A stretch of 64,000 bases of DNA from Lantana camara (GCA_037501455.1 CM074860.1:36652501-36716500); one strand, 5' to 3'; shown: positions 44,869 to 58,514, counted from the first letter of the stretch. Program-made: numbers and translations. Notes: generated by a model not told the origin, from the sequence alone.

Positions 44869-47800
44869 AACTTATAATAAGGCGGTCGATAAAGCCCTGA
44901 AGACCGAAGCGGCTCACAAGAATATTTGCCAGGCAGCTAATCGCCCTGTTCCCCCTCAAAATAAGCCCTCTCAAGGAATGAAACGTCCCGCAGGACCATC
45001 TAACCAGAAATTTGGGAAGAAACCCACACCAGCCCAGCAAAAGCCTAAGTCAGTCCCATCTAATTCACAAGAAGAGATCACTTGTGAATATTGTCACAAA
45101 CCGGGACATACTGAACAAGATTGTCGAAAGAAAGCTGGCACTTGTTTGTGGTGTGGAGACCCTAACCATCAATTTAACATATGCCCAAAGAGACCGGGAT
45201 TTAAGGAAAATGAGAAAGCCGTGGGAAAGTCCGGAAAACCACTTGTCAAGGGAAAAGCTTACGCGTTGGAAGGAAACGAGGATCCAGACCCTTCGGATGT
45301 TGTCGAAGGTACGGTACACATTCTAAACACGCCAGTTAAGGTCCTATATGACCCTGGTGCCACGCATTCATTCATTGCATCAAATTTATGTGCGCGTTTA
45401 AATTTTCCCCTTGAATGTTCATCATATAATTTCGAGATAAGTTCCCTTTTGGGAGCTTGTTTAATAACGGATCGAGTATATAAACGCTGCCCTATAGAAA
45501 TCGGTGACCGTTACTACCCAATGGACCTCATCGAACTTCCGATAACAAGATATGGAATCATTCTGGGAATGGATTGGCTCTACAAATACCATGCTAAGTT
45601 GGATTGTTTCAAGAAAGAAATCATCTTAGGACAAGATGAAAGTTGGATTCCTGAAGATAAAAGATCAGTAGCAATGATTTCTATAACAGAGGCTAAGAAG
45701 TTGATTCAGAAGGGAGCCATAGGATTCATTGCCTATCTCCTAAATAGGCCAAAGGATCAACTTAAGGTTGAGGAGGTAGAAGTGGTAAATGAGTTTCTCG
45801 ACGTTTTCCTAGAACATCTAAACTCGTTACCTCCAGACCGCGAGTTGGAATTTGTAATCGATACAATCCCTGGGGCAGAGCCTTTTTCTAAAACCCCATA
45901 TCGGATGGCCCCAGCTGAACTTCAGGAGTTGAGAAAACAACTTGATGACTTGATCGAATCAAGATATATCCGTCCTAGTACCTCACCTTGGGGAGCACCA
46001 GTATTGTTTGTAAAGAAGAAAGATGGGTCATTACGGATGTGCATCGACTACCGAGAACTTAACCGAATGACCATAAAGAACAAATACCCTCTACCCCATA
46101 TAGAGGAGTTATTTGATGTCCTTCAAGGATCTCGAGTCTATTCAAAGTTAGACTTAAGGCAAGGGTATTATCAATTAAAGATTAGGGAGGAGGATATCCC
46201 TAAAACAGCTTTCAATACCCGCTATGGACACTTTGAGTTCATAGTAATGCCTTTTGGATTGACCAATGCACCTGCTGCATTCATGGACATGATGCATCGG
46301 ATATTCCGACCATGTCTGGATAAATTTGTGGTCATTTTCATCGATGACATACTGGTATTTTCCAAAACACCTGAGGAACATGCTGAACATCTTCGCATAG
46401 TGTTGAGTACTTTGCGAGATCATAAGCTATATGCTAAGTTCAGCAAATGTGAGTTCTGGATAGAAAAAGTTGCATTCCTTGGACACATAGTTTCGGGATC
46501 AGGTGTTGAAGTAGATCCTTCAAAGATTGAGGCAATTACAAATTGGAAAGTACCAAGGAACCCATCAGAGGTGAGAAGTTTCCTAGGACTTGCAGGCTAT
46601 TATCGCAGGTTCGTAAAGGACTTCTCCAAGATAGCTGCACCTCTCACAAAGTTAACAAAGAAGGAAAGAAAATTTGCATGGACCGAACAGTGCGAACAAA
46701 GTTTTCAAGAATTAAAGCAACGATTGACTTCTGCACCAGTATTAACCTTACCTGAAGGGAAGGAAGGTTATACAGTTTATACCGACGCCTCTAAAGAAGG
46801 GCTAGGTTGTGTATTAATGCAGCATGGAAAAGTTATAGCCTATGCCTCAAGAAAGCTCAAACCCCACGAAGAAAACTACCCTACTCATGACTTGGAATTA
46901 GCAGCAATTGTGTTTGCTCTTACCAAGTGGAGACATTATCTCTACGGGGTAACTTTTGAAGTTTTCACTGACCATAAGAGCTTACGGTACCTTTTTACTC
47001 AAAAAGAATTGAATATGAGGCAAAGGAGATGGATGGAATTCCTGGAAGATTACGACTGTGTAATCCAGTACCATCCAGGAAAGGCTAATGTAGTGGCTGA
47101 TGCTTTAAGTCGGAAGTCAAGCTTAGCATCACTCTCAAGAAAGCTTTCAAGTAACGTACGCAAATCTGTGAAAGTAATTTTAGGAGCTCGATTAGCAAAT
47201 TTAGTGGTACTACCACCACTAAAGGAAAAGATAAAAGAAGCTCAGGCTCAGGATGAGTGGATTCAGAAATGTCTCAAATCCAAAGAAAAGGATCTTGAGG
47301 AAAAATTCAAAACCGATGATCAAGGGATTTTGAGATACAAGAATCGGGTCTGCGTGCCTAGTATCGTTCGAAAGGAAATATTGGACGAGGCACACAAAAC
47401 TCGTTACTCGATACATCCTGGAGGAACTAAGATGTATCAAGACCTCAAAAAGCATTTCTGGTGGAACGGTATGAAAAGAGACATAGCCAATTACATCAAG
47501 AAATGTTTGACTTGTCAACGAGTTAAAGCAGAACATCAAAGACCTGGAGGATTGTTGCAACCATTATCTATCCCTACTTGGAAATGGGATCAGGTAACCA
47601 TGGATTTTGTTTACGGATTACCCAAAGTAAAAGGAGGATTTGATGGTATTTGGGTTATCATCGATAGATTAACAAAATCCGCACATTTCTTACCTGTCAA
47701 AGCAACTGATAATGTTAACTCGTTAGCCAAGCTTTATCAAAAAGAAATTATTCGGTTGCATGGAGTACCTCTTGGAATAGTTTCAGACAGGGACCCAAAG

Positions 47801-48676
47801 TTCACCTCACAACTTTGGCAAAATATTCAAGAAAAGATGGGTACCAAGTTAAACTTCAGCACAGCAGCACATCCTCAAACTGATGGGCAGTCTGAAAGAA
47901 CCATCAGATACCTGGAAGATATGTTAAGGGCTTGCGCCTTAGATTTCCAAGATAATTGGAAGGATTGCCTACCCCTTGTGGAGTTTGCATACAATAACAG
48001 TTATCAAGCCTCAATCCAAGCTGCACCTTATGAGGCCCTATATGGAAGAAAATGCAGATCTCCATTATACTGGGATATGGATGAAACCAAGAAAATTAAA
48101 AGGAAATCCCAAGGGAATATTGCTAAGAGTTGGGTAGAAGAAGCAACAGAGAAAGTTGAAATCATCAAACAAAGAATGAAAGCTGCCCAAGATCGGCAGA
48201 AAAGTTATGCTGATAATCGAAGAAGGGACATAGAATTTGCAATAGGCGAAAAGGTATTCTTGAAAGCATCTCCAAGAAAAGGGTTTATACGAATTGGGAA
48301 AGGAGGAAAGTTAAACCCTCGATATATTGGACCTTTTGAAATACTGGAACGTATCGGTCCAACAACCTATCGCCTAGACCTACCAGCAAGTCTTACTGGA
48401 ATACATAACGTATTCCATGTGTCCCAACTCCGCAAGTACTTTGCTGATGATTCACATATCCTACCTGTTGAAGAAGTACCACTGGAACCCGACCTTACTT
48501 ATGAAGTGAAGCCAGTCAGAATCTTGGATAGGAAATTCCAAGAGTTGAGAAACCGAAGAATTCCCCTCATTAGAATCTTGTGGAAAAGAAATGGTACAGA
48601 AGAACAGACTTGGGAGACAGAGGAAAAGATGTTGAAACATTACCCAGGACTGTTCAAGGACAGTAATAGAATCTGA
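44828..48676 (+). CDS. gag-pol: E6 nucleocapsid-protease-RT-RNase H-integrase polyprotein
   Basis: 1282 codons without a stop. Two zinc knuckles (C86-C89-H94-C99 and C106-C109-H114-C119). Protease [14 protein letters not shown]175, with D-P-G in place of D-S/T-G. RT palm with FIDDILVFS (D506, D507). RNase H D653, E690, D715. Integrase zinc finger H856, H863, C893, C896, and core D946, D987, E1023, a D-35-E spacing. GPY module [14 protein letters not shown], then a chromodomain-like tail ([29 protein letters not shown]). All catalytic residues are kept except the unusual protease triplet. The true translation start is in gag; the Met at 44828 is only the frame's first Met. Confidence 0.95.
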   Translation: MMNGERPSDSLDIETYNKAVDKALKTEAAHKNICQAANRPVPPQNKPSQGMKRPAGPSNQKFGKKPTPAQQKPKSVPSNSQEEITCEYCHKPGHTEQDCRKKAGTCLWCGDPNHQFNICPKRPGFKENEKAVGKSGKPLVKGKAYALEGNEDPDPSDVVEGTVHILNTPVKVLYDPGATHSFIASNLCARLNFPLECSSYNFEISSLLGACLITDRVYKRCPIEIGDRYYPMDLIELPITRYGIILGMDWLYKYHAKLDCFKKEIILGQDESWIPEDKRSVAMISITEAKKLIQKGAIGFIAYLLNRPKDQLKVEEVEVVNEFLDVFLEHLNSLPPDRELEFVIDTIPGAEPFSKTPYRMAPAELQELRKQLDDLIESRYIRPSTSPWGAPVLFVKKKDGSLRMCIDYRELNRMTIKNKYPLPHIEELFDVLQGSRVYSKLDLRQGYYQLKIREEDIPKTAFNTRYGHFEFIVMPFGLTNAPAAFMDMMHRIFRPCLDKFVVIFIDDILVFSKTPEEHAEHLRIVLSTLRDHKLYAKFSKCEFWIEKVAFLGHIVSGSGVEVDPSKIEAITNWKVPRNPSEVRSFLGLAGYYRRFVKDFSKIAAPLTKLTKKERKFAWTEQCEQSFQELKQRLTSAPVLTLPEGKEGYTVYTDASKEGLGCVLMQHGKVIAYASRKLKPHEENYPTHDLELAAIVFALTKWRHYLYGVTFEVFTDHKSLRYLFTQKELNMRQRRWMEFLEDYDCVIQYHPGKANVVADALSRKSSLASLSRKLSSNVRKSVKVILGARLANLVVLPPLKEKIKEAQAQDEWIQKCLKSKEKDLEEKFKTDDQGILRYKNRVCVPSIVRKEILDEAHKTRYSIHPGGTKMYQDLKKHFWWNGMKRDIANYIKKCLTCQRVKAEHQRPGGLLQPLSIPTWKWDQVTMDFVYGLPKVKGGFDGIWVIIDRLTKSAHFLPVKATDNVNSLAKLYQKEIIRLHGVPLGIVSDRDPKFTSQLWQNIQEKMGTKLNFSTAAHPQTDGQSERTIRYLEDMLRACALDFQDNWKDCLPLVEFAYNNSYQASIQAAPYEALYGRKCRSPLYWDMDETKKIKRKSQGNIAKSWVEEATEKVEIIKQRMKAAQDRQKSYADNRRRDIEFAIGEKVFLKASPRKGFIRIGKGGKLNPRYIGPFEILERIGPTTYRLDLPASLTGIHNVFHVSQLRKYFADDSHILPVEEVPLEPDLTYEVKPVRILDRKFQELRNRRIPLIRILWKRNGTEEQTWETEEKMLKHYPGLFKDSNRI

Positions 48677-48689
48677 GGACAGATTCTTT

Positions 48690-48702
48690 TAAAGGGGGGA
48701 AG
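48690..48702 (+). other. E6 polypurine tract
   Basis: TAAAGGGGGGAAGA two bases before the 3' LTR. Confidence 0.88.
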
Positions 48703-48704
48703 AT

Positions 48705-51700
48705 TGTAACAGCCCTACTCAGGGCCAAGTTGAGAAAGGTAAGTAAAGGGCAACTCAGGAAGCGTTTATAACCTCGATCCCTATTAACTCACTTCATGCA
48801 TTGCATTTTATGTGACTTATGTGTTTCTATGTGTTACATTTTACTAAATGTTCATAGATTTAACTCTTTTAACTCGTGCCTTGAAACTCTTTTCATAAAA
48901 TCCTAGAATTTTAGTAATCATTCCTTTCTAGCACCTAAAAAAAAAACCCCTCATATGCTTCAAAACCCATTCCTACAGTTTTGGGTTGGAAATTACGAAA
49001 ATACCCCTACAACCCAAAAATATTCCTACATCTCCCCGAAACACTTTCACTACCCAATACTTTAACCAAAATAATCCTCACATTATTTCGAGGATCGTGA
49101 TACTCTCCTTAAACCATAATTCCCATCCTAACTCCCGTAGTATCAAAAACCGGCGAAAACCCTAGCTTATGATTCGATCATCAATAAAACCTTATTCATC
49201 TACCTTTTGATATTCAAAATTATAACCAAAACGACCCTCAAATTATTTCATGAATTTTCATGCATTTACCAAAAACTCGATTTCACCTATAGCATATTTA
49301 TAAATATTTTCCTATCTAAAAATCATCATTTTATTTTCAAATAATTAGCTTTTATTCAATAGACGAAATTATATTTATAACGATCCTTGAATTTTTCTCT
49401 ACAACATAGTGATTTTTCCAAACTTTAAACTTCATCCTAGCTTCGATTATATAATTTTCTCATGATTTTCATCATCTTTAATGTTCATAATTTATAAACA
49501 AAAACTCCAAATATTTCATGTTTATAACTAAAACGAAGCTCATTTTTCACTCATTCTTTCATTAATTCACTACATCAAAATTTTACCTCTCGACTCTTGA
49601 ATAAATTTTATATTATTTTTACATTTATTTTTATTCCAAATGACATCATCCATGACCTCATGCTCTTCTAGAAGAAATGAACAAATGAGCATAATTTCTC
49701 CACATTTCTTAATTAATAACCTAGCATTTGTTCATCATGAAATTAAACCACATCTCTAATTTAATTACCAAGCATTTGTTGAAACCTTAGGCAACCACAT
49801 CTCCCATAAACTCTCATTTATTGCTTAGAAACCCCTCATGACTACCTATAAATACCCCCCTTATGCCTCATTTATACCTCACATTCAACACACAAAAATC
49901 ACTCTCTCCCTCTCTCATTCTCACGCCAACCCCTCTCCCTCTCTCTCTCTAAGGTATGTTTTCTTCTATTATTTCATGCTTTATATAATGTTCTTAGTAT
50001 AGAAATAATAGTAGCATGCCTAGGATTATTTAAATTATGCTTTAGGAATTTATTTTATGAAATATGTGCATAGTTGATAGTTTAAATATAATGTGAGCAC
50101 ATTATGGAATTTTATTCAATTAAATGCATGAATTATGATAGGATATAATGTGAATATGTATTTAAATGCTTATGATCTTGTTTGATTAAATTCATGCCAA
50201 GAATAATTTATTTAGAATTATTTTTCATAGACAGTTCATATATTTTGCTATATTATGCTTTAATCTTATGTTATGAATATGAATGTGATAGAACATGTTA
50301 CACACCCTCTTTGAATATTCAAATAAGCTCAAGAACATGTTCATAATGTTCTTGAATATGTGTGTGTGCATGTGTGTGTGCCGTGATCAATGTGTGTGTG
50401 TGTGTGAATTTGATTTTGTGTTATAAAGTGTTTAATTCACATGAAATTGAATAGTAAATGTTTTTAATAGTAATTTTGACTTTTTGGTCAACCAAAATAC
50501 TTATAATTTCGAAATTATTATAAAAATAATTATAAAATAAGTTTTGGAATTTTAAAGAAATATTTTTCCTAAATTTTTCCAAAAATCAATAAACTATGTA
50601 ATATTTTTCAAAAGATAACCTACATTGTCAAATTAAACCTTGAATTTCATTTCAAACCTTACAATTAGAATTATAGTATGGTTGATAAGTATTTGATTAG
50701 TTAAAGATCCCATAAACCCTAATTTGTTAATCAAATTCCCTTAAACGGGTAAATTTAGGGTTTACCGGGAAATCTTTAACGCATTACACAACGTGTATCT
50801 TCTCTAATTATTTCATTGTAGTATTGAGTGTAATTAGTTAGTTAGGAACTAAGAACCTAGTTCTAAGCCAGTAGTAGTTATTACTTTCAGGCGAACATAG
50901 GATCGAAGAGTGGAATCCTCACAGTTCCACTTAAATCTCGGTACCGGTGAGGGTTTTAAATCTTTTCAACTGAAATCATGATAAAATACTTTACTTTATT
51001 TCTTGAATTTCTTTCAAGTTATCCTTCCCTTTATGGGAAAATAATTCTTGTTAATTATTGAAACCATACATTTACCCGAAAAGTACTTAGTACTTTCTTA
51101 TGGGTAAATATTCTCGTCTTGCAAGCAAAGTTATTGTTTTTCCTATGGGCCCGGTGGTCTTGGTAGAAGTAGTAGTCCGCGAGGCACGGGCCAAGGTCTA
51201 CTATTATACCAGCCGCCAACTAGATCTTGGTGGTGGTCTAACTGGAGGTTAGTTATTCCACACCAAGTGACAGGAAAAGGTACGTCCCTCCCAAATTCAT
51301 GTATATCGTCACTAGGGTTAGCTCCCTGAGGAGACACTGGAGGAAGAAGGATGATATTGTTGTATTTCTTTTTACTGAGTAACGACATCTTGATCAATGT
51401 CGTTACGAATATTCTTGGTTTTAAGGAGTTAAGGTTGGAGACGCCTAGCTTGCGGGCATCAAAATCATTTTCAAAACGGTTCATAGATTTTCTAAAGTAT
51501 AGCCTATATTCCCCCTACTCGTATTGTTTCAAAACAATATGAACCGGATATTATTGTCATATATTTATTTGTTACTATATAGTATATACATTTCAAACCA
51601 AGACTTTCTTGGTAAAAACATTTCAAAAATCTTGCTTATAATCATAACTCCCAAACCCCCCGTCACTTAGTCATTTTGACTAACCCTCCTACTCTTTTAA

Positions 51701-52046
51701 TTCATGATTTTAGGAATCTATACAACGATGCCTTAGAGGTATCTTGAAGCTTTAAGGTGTCACATTCCAGTCAATTAGAGTAATCACGAGTGCATGTACA
51801 TCTTACAATAAGCACTCTTCTCTAAAGTCAGAACTTTTGCTGTAAACACTTATCCAACTTAATAATATGTGCTTTGTTATGTATTGTCCCCTTTTATTTG
51901 CTCAAGTTTATTTTCCGTTGCATTTAAATTTCATACTCTGGTATTGTATAGTCTTGTCCGTTCGCCGGAGTATTTCTCGAGTGCTAGGTCTCACATCCAC
52001 TCGGGAAGTACAACGGTGCGGGGTTGTAGTGTTAAGGGGCGCTACA
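48705..52046 (+). repeat. E6 3' LTR
   Basis: 3342 bp, about 99% identical by eye to 39600-42939. Differences are scattered substitutions plus two short indels and a small cluster near 48989. Confidence 0.95.
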
Positions 52047-52051
52047 AGTTC

Positions 52052-53251
52052 CTAGGTCTCTCCCAATGTAACACCGTTTCAATCTTTGAGGGATCGACCT
52101 CAATTCCATTGCCTGAGATTATGTGACCCAGAAAAGTGACTCGATCAATCCAGAACTCGCACTTACTGAACTTAGCATACACCTTGTGCTCTCTAAATGT
52201 CTCCAACACAATCCGGAGATGCTGTGCATACTCCTCAACCGATCTCGAATACACCAAGATGTCGTCTATAGAGATCACCACGAACTTATCAAGGAACGGT
52301 CTAAACACTCGGTGCATCATATCCATAAATATTTCAAGAGCATTCGTCAACCTAAATGGCATAACCACAAACTCAAAGTGTCCATATCTCATGTTGAATC
52401 CAGTCTTAGAGATATCATTCTCTCTAATCCTCAACTGATAGTATCCCTGCCTCAAATCCACCTTGGAGTACACTCTCGAACCCTGCAAGCTATCAAACAA
52501 CTCCTCGATATGGGGTAATGGATACTTGTTCTTAACTGTCATCCTGTTCAGCTCACGATAGTCTATACACATCCTTAACGTCCCATCTTTCTTTTTAACA
52601 AACAGAACGGGACCACCCCACGGAGAAGTGCTCCGACGAATGTATCCAATAACCAAAAGCTCATCCAACTGCTTCTTCAACTCCTTCAACTCGGCAGGAG
52701 CCATCCTGTATAGGGTCTTCGAATAGGGCTCAGCTCCGGGGTAGAGGTCTACTACAAACTCAATATCCCTGTCTGGTGGTAAAGACCCCAAACTCTCCGG
52801 GAACACATCCAGATACTCTAGAACGACCTCCGTCTCCTCAAGCTTGACCTGATCCATGGGTTTGTTCAGAAGGTAAGCAACGAAACCTGTAGTACCATCC
52901 CGGACTAACTTACAAGCCTCAATAAAGGATATAAACGGGCTGGATCCCAAACTCTCCCCCGAAAACACCGCAGAATCAAAGGAAATCCTCTTCAAACGGC
53001 AATCCATAACTACACCATGTCGGGAAAGCCAATCCATCCCAAGAATCACCTTAAACCTCCCCATCGGCATCACAATCAAATCAACAGGAAAAACTAGACC
53101 CTCAAAACTCACCGGGCACTCACGAAACACTCTGTCCGTCTCCAAGCTCCCCCCCAAGGGAGAACTCACCACAAACACATGCGCAGATATCTCAGCAAGC
53201 AAAGGCAAAGAAGCAATAATATCCCGGGAAATAAAAGAATGAGTAGCCCCG
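52052..53251 (-). pseudogene. pol: E5 RT N-terminal half and protease
   Basis: Protease end ([30 protein letters not shown]), linker ([19 protein letters not shown]), RT fingers and palm ([36 protein letters not shown]) and active site [20 protein letters not shown] has decayed to [10 protein letters not shown]. The frame runs unbroken into E6 on one side and the E7 LTR on the other, so the apparent Met start at 53289 is copia sequence. The protease N-terminus, including its catalytic Asp, is missing at the E7 junction. Confidence 0.9.
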
Positions 53252-54400
53252 TGTGGAACCCTCTTGGCTTGATTAACTCGTTTAATCATTTTAAAGCCTC
53301 AACTCATGTAACCAAGTTGTTGTGTGTGACCCTCTAGGTTCTCAATTCAATTAGTAGTGACCCTAATTAGTTAATTCACTAATTAATTAATCAGTCTACA
53401 GATTAAACGACCATAGTCTAGCAACAGGTGTTTAACCCCTAGCTGAATTGGAATGTTCGGATTCGACAGAACCTTTAAGTCATTGATTCATGTGAGATAC
53501 AATCCTCCTACTTACTATCTCTCAACCAAGATCTAGGGTAAGGGATTAATCAGAACCCTAATAATCCGGTCTTAAAGCTAAGTGCATTTCATATCCATTT
53601 GATCTCAATCCAAGAAACCCTTTTCTTGATGTCTTTATCTACTGCCTTGGCCAAGGACTCCATATGGCATATGAATGACTTACACAATAAGAGATCACCT
53701 TGCAAATGCAAGTGTAGGTCCTTTCTTGATTCTCATTCACTTTCATGAATCACTTGTGCAGCCCCAGCATAAGCCTTGAATCAGTTGTCTAAGGCGACAC
53801 CCTTTAAAGCTTATACCTAAGACTACAGTGGTAACTCATAAAGTGATAAGGAACCTCAAGTCTAAGGATCAATTAATCATATCAATGACTCGTGAGATAT
53901 TTCCTAATCTGGAATTTCTATTTCCTGAAATAGAAACTTCCTTTCCCATTTAGGAATGTTCTCACACGGGGCACCTCAGTGAACTTACTTATTAAAGTAA
54001 GCACCCTCATGTATCACGCACGTATCAACTATACACTTTGCACCTCCATGAAACAAGGTGGTCCTTCTTAAGGGCGTGATCCCACAAGCAAGCCTTAGAG
54101 GAGTCAGGTTGACACTCCCACTGTCGGTAGGACTCATCGGCTTGGAGTATTTTACTAATCATGACTTATGTGATATAGGGCTCGTTTTATGAACCATTTC
54201 ACCTAAATGGTAGAGTCCTAAAGACATCAGGATTAGGGGAGTTCTTATACATGCATAGATAAAGTAAACGCATACCAAACAAGAGCATATAAAGAAGTGT
54301 TGCCATAATTTGTTATATCATTCAAAGATTATCTGTGATTAAAATAAAGAAAAGCACAAAGCGGATATACAATAGGCTTTCTAGGGTACTATTCCTAACA
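53252..54400 (-). repeat. E7 3' LTR, truncated
   Basis: Matches 61315-62464. The remaining about 796 bp of the LTR (60519-61314 equivalent), with the G-box cluster and TATA run, is gone. The inner end is TGTTAGGAATAG on the minus strand, next to a polypurine tract at 54401-54415 (CAAGTGGGAGAT sense). Confidence 0.92.
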
Positions 54401-54416
54401 ATCTCCCACTTGCCCG

Positions 54417-54977
54417 TCAAAGCCATTCTAAAGCTACTCTAAGTCCCATCTTCTGAAGATGTCCTTGGAAAGCTTCTCGACTAAGGGGTTTAGTAAGTGG
54501 ATCTGCCACGTTCTCTGCTGATGTGACCCTCTCAATTAGCACATCACCTCTTTTGAAAATATCACGGATTAGGTGATACTTCCTCATAATGTGCTTGGTC
54601 CGTTGGTGAGATCTTGGTTCTCTTGCTTGAGCAACCGCCCCAGTGTTGTCACAAAACACAGTAATGGGGTCTTTCATGCTAGGAACAACATTCAACTCTT
54701 TAATGAAGTTTCTAATCCAAACACCTTCCTTAGCTGCATCATTTGCAGCTAAGTATTCGGCCTCAGTGGTCGAATCTGCAGTAGTAGTTTGCTTGGAACT
54801 TTTCCAACTTACTGCTCCGCCGTTTAGGTAGAAAATGTATCCTGACATTGACTTAAAATCATCTAAGTCAGATGCAAAGCTTGCATCGCAGTATCCTTCG
54901 ACAGTAAGATCTTTCTGACCTCCATAAACTAAGAATAAATCTTTAGTACTTTTCAAGTACTTAAGAATATTCTTCAC
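54417..54977 (-). pseudogene. pol: E7 RNase H
   Basis: Copia RNase H: VEGYCDASFASDLDDFKSMSG, AVSWKSSKQTTTADSTTEAEYLAANDAAKE, VFCDNTGAVA and KHIMRKYHLIRD. The catalytic D/E/D set appears present. A TAG at 54978-54980 replaces the Trp codon that joins it to RT. Confidence 0.92.
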
Positions 54978-54980
54978 GGC

Positions 54981-56606
54981 AGCCTAGTGACCATCTCCAG
55001 GGTCAGATTGGAAACGACTTGTTACACTAAGTGCATAAGCCACATCCGGTCGAGTACATAACATTGCATACATTATGCTACCTATTGCTGATGCATAAGG
55101 TGTATGAGTCATTCTTTCCTTCTCAAGGTTAGTCTTAGGACACATCTTCTTTGAAAGACATGTTCCTACACTCATAGGAAGGTTCTTAACCTTTGATGAC
55201 TCCATATTGAATCTCTTCAATACTTTGTCAATGTACATCGACTGTGATAGTCCTATTAATCTTCTAGATCTATCTCTATAGATTTTAATTCCAAGGATAT
55301 AGGACGCATCACCCAGATCTTTCATCTCGAATTGGTTCGATAACCATAACTTAGTCACTTTCATATCATCCTTCGAATTCCCAATAAGGAGGATTTCATC
55401 AACATAAAGTACTAAGAGTTGCACTGAGGTCTCCAATTCCTTTCTATACACACATGATTCATTCAAAATTTGGATAAAGCCAAACGCTTTGACTGATTCA
55501 TCAAATCGAATGTTCCAATTCCTAGAAGCCTGTTTCAATCCATAGATTGATCTTTGGAGTTTGCAAACCTTTTGCTCACTCCCACTAATTGTGAAACCTA
55601 TGGGTTGTTCCATATAAATGTCTTTATCAATGTCACCATTGAGAAAGGCAGTTTTCACATCCATTTGCCATATCTCATAGTCATAATATGCAGCAATAGC
55701 AAGCATGATTCGAATGGACTTTTGCATTGCAATTGGCGAAAAGGTTTCATCAAAGTCCACGCTGGGTCTTTGAGTGAATCCTTTTGCAACCAGTCTTGCT
55801 TTGTAAGCTGCAATACTTCCATCAACTCCAAGCTTTCTCTTAAAGATCCATTTGCAACCTATGGGTTTGTCCCCATCAGGCAAATCTACCAAGGTCCAAA
55901 CTTGGTTGGAGTTCATGGAATCCATTTCGGATTTCATGGCTTCTATCCACTGTTCAGAGTAAGAATCTGAAAGTGCCTCCTCATATGTTAAAGGATCATT
56001 ATCCTTTTGAGAGATTTCATGGAAGAATCCAAACCATCTCTCCGGCTGTCTAGGAGTGCGTTCAGAACGCCTTAGAGGAGGATTTTTGTGTGTATCGAAA
56101 TTCATGATTGGTTGTGGTTGATCAGAATGAGACGTTTCTTCAGTGGGTGGTGTGGGGTCACTTTGTACTTCTTCTAATTCTATGATCTTGCCTTTCTTTT
56201 CTTTAAGGAATGGTTCCTCAAGAAAAGTGGCATTTCTGGAAACAAACACCTTTTGTTCAGATTGATCATAGAAGTAGTATCCTATGGATTCCTTAGGATA
56301 ACCTACAAAGTAGCATAAGTTAGAACGAGATTCTAACTTATCTCCCACTGTCCTCTTCACGTAAGCAGGACAACCCCAAATTCTTAAGTAAGAATAATTA
56401 GGGATTTTACTATGCCACATTTCATAGGGCGTTTTGGGGACTGACTTAGAGGGAACAAGATTCAAAATCTTTGCTGCACTTTCTACGGCATAACCCCAGA
56501 AAGAAGGTTGTAAGTCAGTGAAACTCATCATGGAGCGAACCGTATCAAGTAGGGTTCGATTCCTTCTCTCAGAAACTCCATTAAGCTGAGGAGTTCCTGG
56601 AGGAGT
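54981..56606 (-). pseudogene. pol: E7 integrase end and reverse transcriptase
   Basis: It begins after a TAG (56607-56609) in place of a Gln codon. Integrase Glu is in GVSERRNRTLL. Then GYAVESAAKILN and FVGYPKESIGYYFY; RT has WIFKRKLGVDGS, KARLVAKGFTQ, WQMDVKTAFLNGDI with the first Asp, and SIYGLKQASRNW. The YVDD box reads YVDE, so the second catalytic Asp is Glu; the enzyme is probably dead even without the stops. Confidence 0.93.
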
Positions 56607-56609
56607 CCA

Positions 56610-57192
56610 CTAAGAGATAATCCCATTATCTTTTAGATGATTAAGGAATTCTTCACTAAGATATTCGCCTCCTCGATCAGATCGAAGTGCTTTGATCTTG
56701 TGACCAGTTTGGTTCTCAACCTCCTTTTGAAATTCTAAGAATTTCTCAAAAGCTTCAGATTTATACTTCATTAAGTATACATAACCATATCGACTAAAGT
56801 CATCAGTAAAGGTTATGAAATACTGATGATTGTTTCTAGTGCTTACACTAAGCGGTCCACAAACATCAGTATGGATCAGATCCAAGACCTTAGTGGCACG
56901 TTCCACAGTTCCTTTAAAAGGAACTTTGGACATCTTCCCTTAGAGACAGGATTCGCAAGAAGTTAACTCTTTGAGATCATTTTCAGCGAATGATCCTAAA
57001 GTGTTTATCTTGCTAATTCTGTTCTTGGAAATGTGTCCTAATCTAGCGTTCCATAAGGGAGCTGAAACTTTGTCATCTCTCTTACGCTTTGTTTCTCGTT
57101 GTATATTCATAATATTGATATTCTGAGTTAGATAAAGTCCATTACTTAGAGTACCGATGTGAACGGAAGAGTTGTTCCGTTTGATAAAGTAT
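56610..57192 (-). pseudogene. pol: E7 pre-integrase and integrase core
   Basis: Translation of 56934-57192 shows the pre-integrase region (ending LGHISKNRISKI and SCESCL) in a frame shifted relative to gag near 57200. A TAA near 56938 breaks CESCL-GKM. The core 56610-56933 has FTDDFSRYGYVY and LRSDRGGEYLS with two catalytic Asp residues. Confidence 0.88.
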
Positions 57193-58308
57193 TTACCATT
57201 CTAAGATTGGAACTGAAATTATATTACGAATAATGCTCGGTACATAAAGGACTTTGTTTAAGACTAACTCAAAACTACCTAAATCTAATCTAATTGTGCC
57301 TAAAGCTCGAGCTTCAACGTTTGAGCCATCACCGATCTTCAAGACACATTCTCCTTCTTTTAGTTGTTGGACTTCACTTAGCATCTGTACATCATTACAG
57401 ATATGAGTTCCACAACCGGTATCAAGTACCCAAGAACTAGAATTAATAGAAAGATTTATTTCAACGAGAAACATACCTTTCTTTAGAGTAGCCTTGTACT
57501 CTGGGCAGTTTCTCCTCCAATGTCCCGCTTTGCCACAATGGAAGCAAACATCTTCTTTCTGATCACGCTTCTTCTTTTGGGCCTTCCCCTTCGAAACGCC
57601 ACCAGTGGGCCTAAGGGGTTTCTTCTTCTTCTTTTGGGCTTTCTTGCCCTTACCTTTAGAAGGCCCAGAAGAGGAAGATGGAGCATTCACCATCAAAACC
57701 TTATTGTCCTTCTTGATCGTGCTTTCAGCAGTCACAAGCTGACTAATCAGCTCAGCTACAGTAGCACCAGCATGATTCATATTGAAGTTAAGGACAAATG
57801 GGTTGAATGATGGTGGAAGCGAAGCTAGCAACAAATCCACTGAAAGCTCATCTTTCAGTGGCATGTCCATGGAAGCAAGTTTCTCAGTAAGGGCGAGAAA
57901 CTTGAGTCCATATTCATCGACACTTGAACCTTCCCTCATTCTCAAGTGGAACAATTCCTTTGAAGTGTTATACCTTGTAACACGTTCATGAGGGCGGTAA
58001 AGTTGCTCTAAGTGGTTGTAAATCTCCCAAGCGAATTCCATGGCCTCATGTTGCCTTTGCAAGTCCGGACACATGTTAGCCAACATAAGGCAACGGGCTT
58101 GGAGATTATCATCCTTCCACTTCTGAATCGCGTCCCGCTCGGCCCGAGTGGGAGCCTCCCCTTCGGGACTAGGCTCCCCTTCGAAGAGAACAAAAGTTCT
58201 CTTCTCAGAATCTAAAATGATTTTTAGATTCCTCAGCCAATCAGAATAGTTGGGACCAGTCAACTTGTTTGACTCGAGGATCGATACAAGAGGGTTTTTG
58301 GTTACCAT
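57193..58308 (-). pseudogene. gag-pol: E7 gag and protease
   Basis: A 371-codon open frame starts MVTKNPLVSILESNKL. It includes a copia capsid (LTGPNYSDWLRNLKIIL, SVDEYGLKFLALTEKL, LLLASLPPSFNPFVLNF), a Lys-rich stretch, one CX2CX4HX4C knuckle (CFHCGKAGHWRRNC) and protease WVLDTGCGTHICND with canonical D-T-G. It ends at a frameshift after ISVPILEW. No acceptor-like site abuts this ATG, unlike the gypsy elements. Confidence 0.92.
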
Positions 58309-58514
58309 TTCAAAACACGTAGAGAATCACAGAATCTACGATCTAAATGGTAAAACAGAGAACTAGTGAGCATGCTGAATTATAACGATATACAAAAGAT
58401 AAGGTCTTTAACCTAATGTAGCTCCCACTGTTTTTCAAAGATCTAGACTTCCCAAAGATCTAAGAGGAACACGTTTCCCAATGGGTACTAAGATCCTAGG
58501 CATTTTACCTCGAA

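Larger units (their letters stand above)
39600..52046 (+). mobile_element. E6, near-intact gypsy chromovirus with extra ORF
   Basis: E6 is 12,447 bp with target duplication AGTTC (39595-39599 and 52047-52051). LTRs are 39600-42939 and 48705-52046. The interior has a PBS, ORF0, gag, a 1282-codon pol and a polypurine tract. About 33 differences between the LTRs by eye (about 1%) make it the youngest element here. Its only visible coding damage is two frame breaks in gag. Confidence 0.96.

Noticed and set aside
53246..53289. Met start of the 415-codon frame 52042-53289
   Set aside because: The first 13 residues come from the E7 LTR; the frame is a chance fusion across the insertion border.
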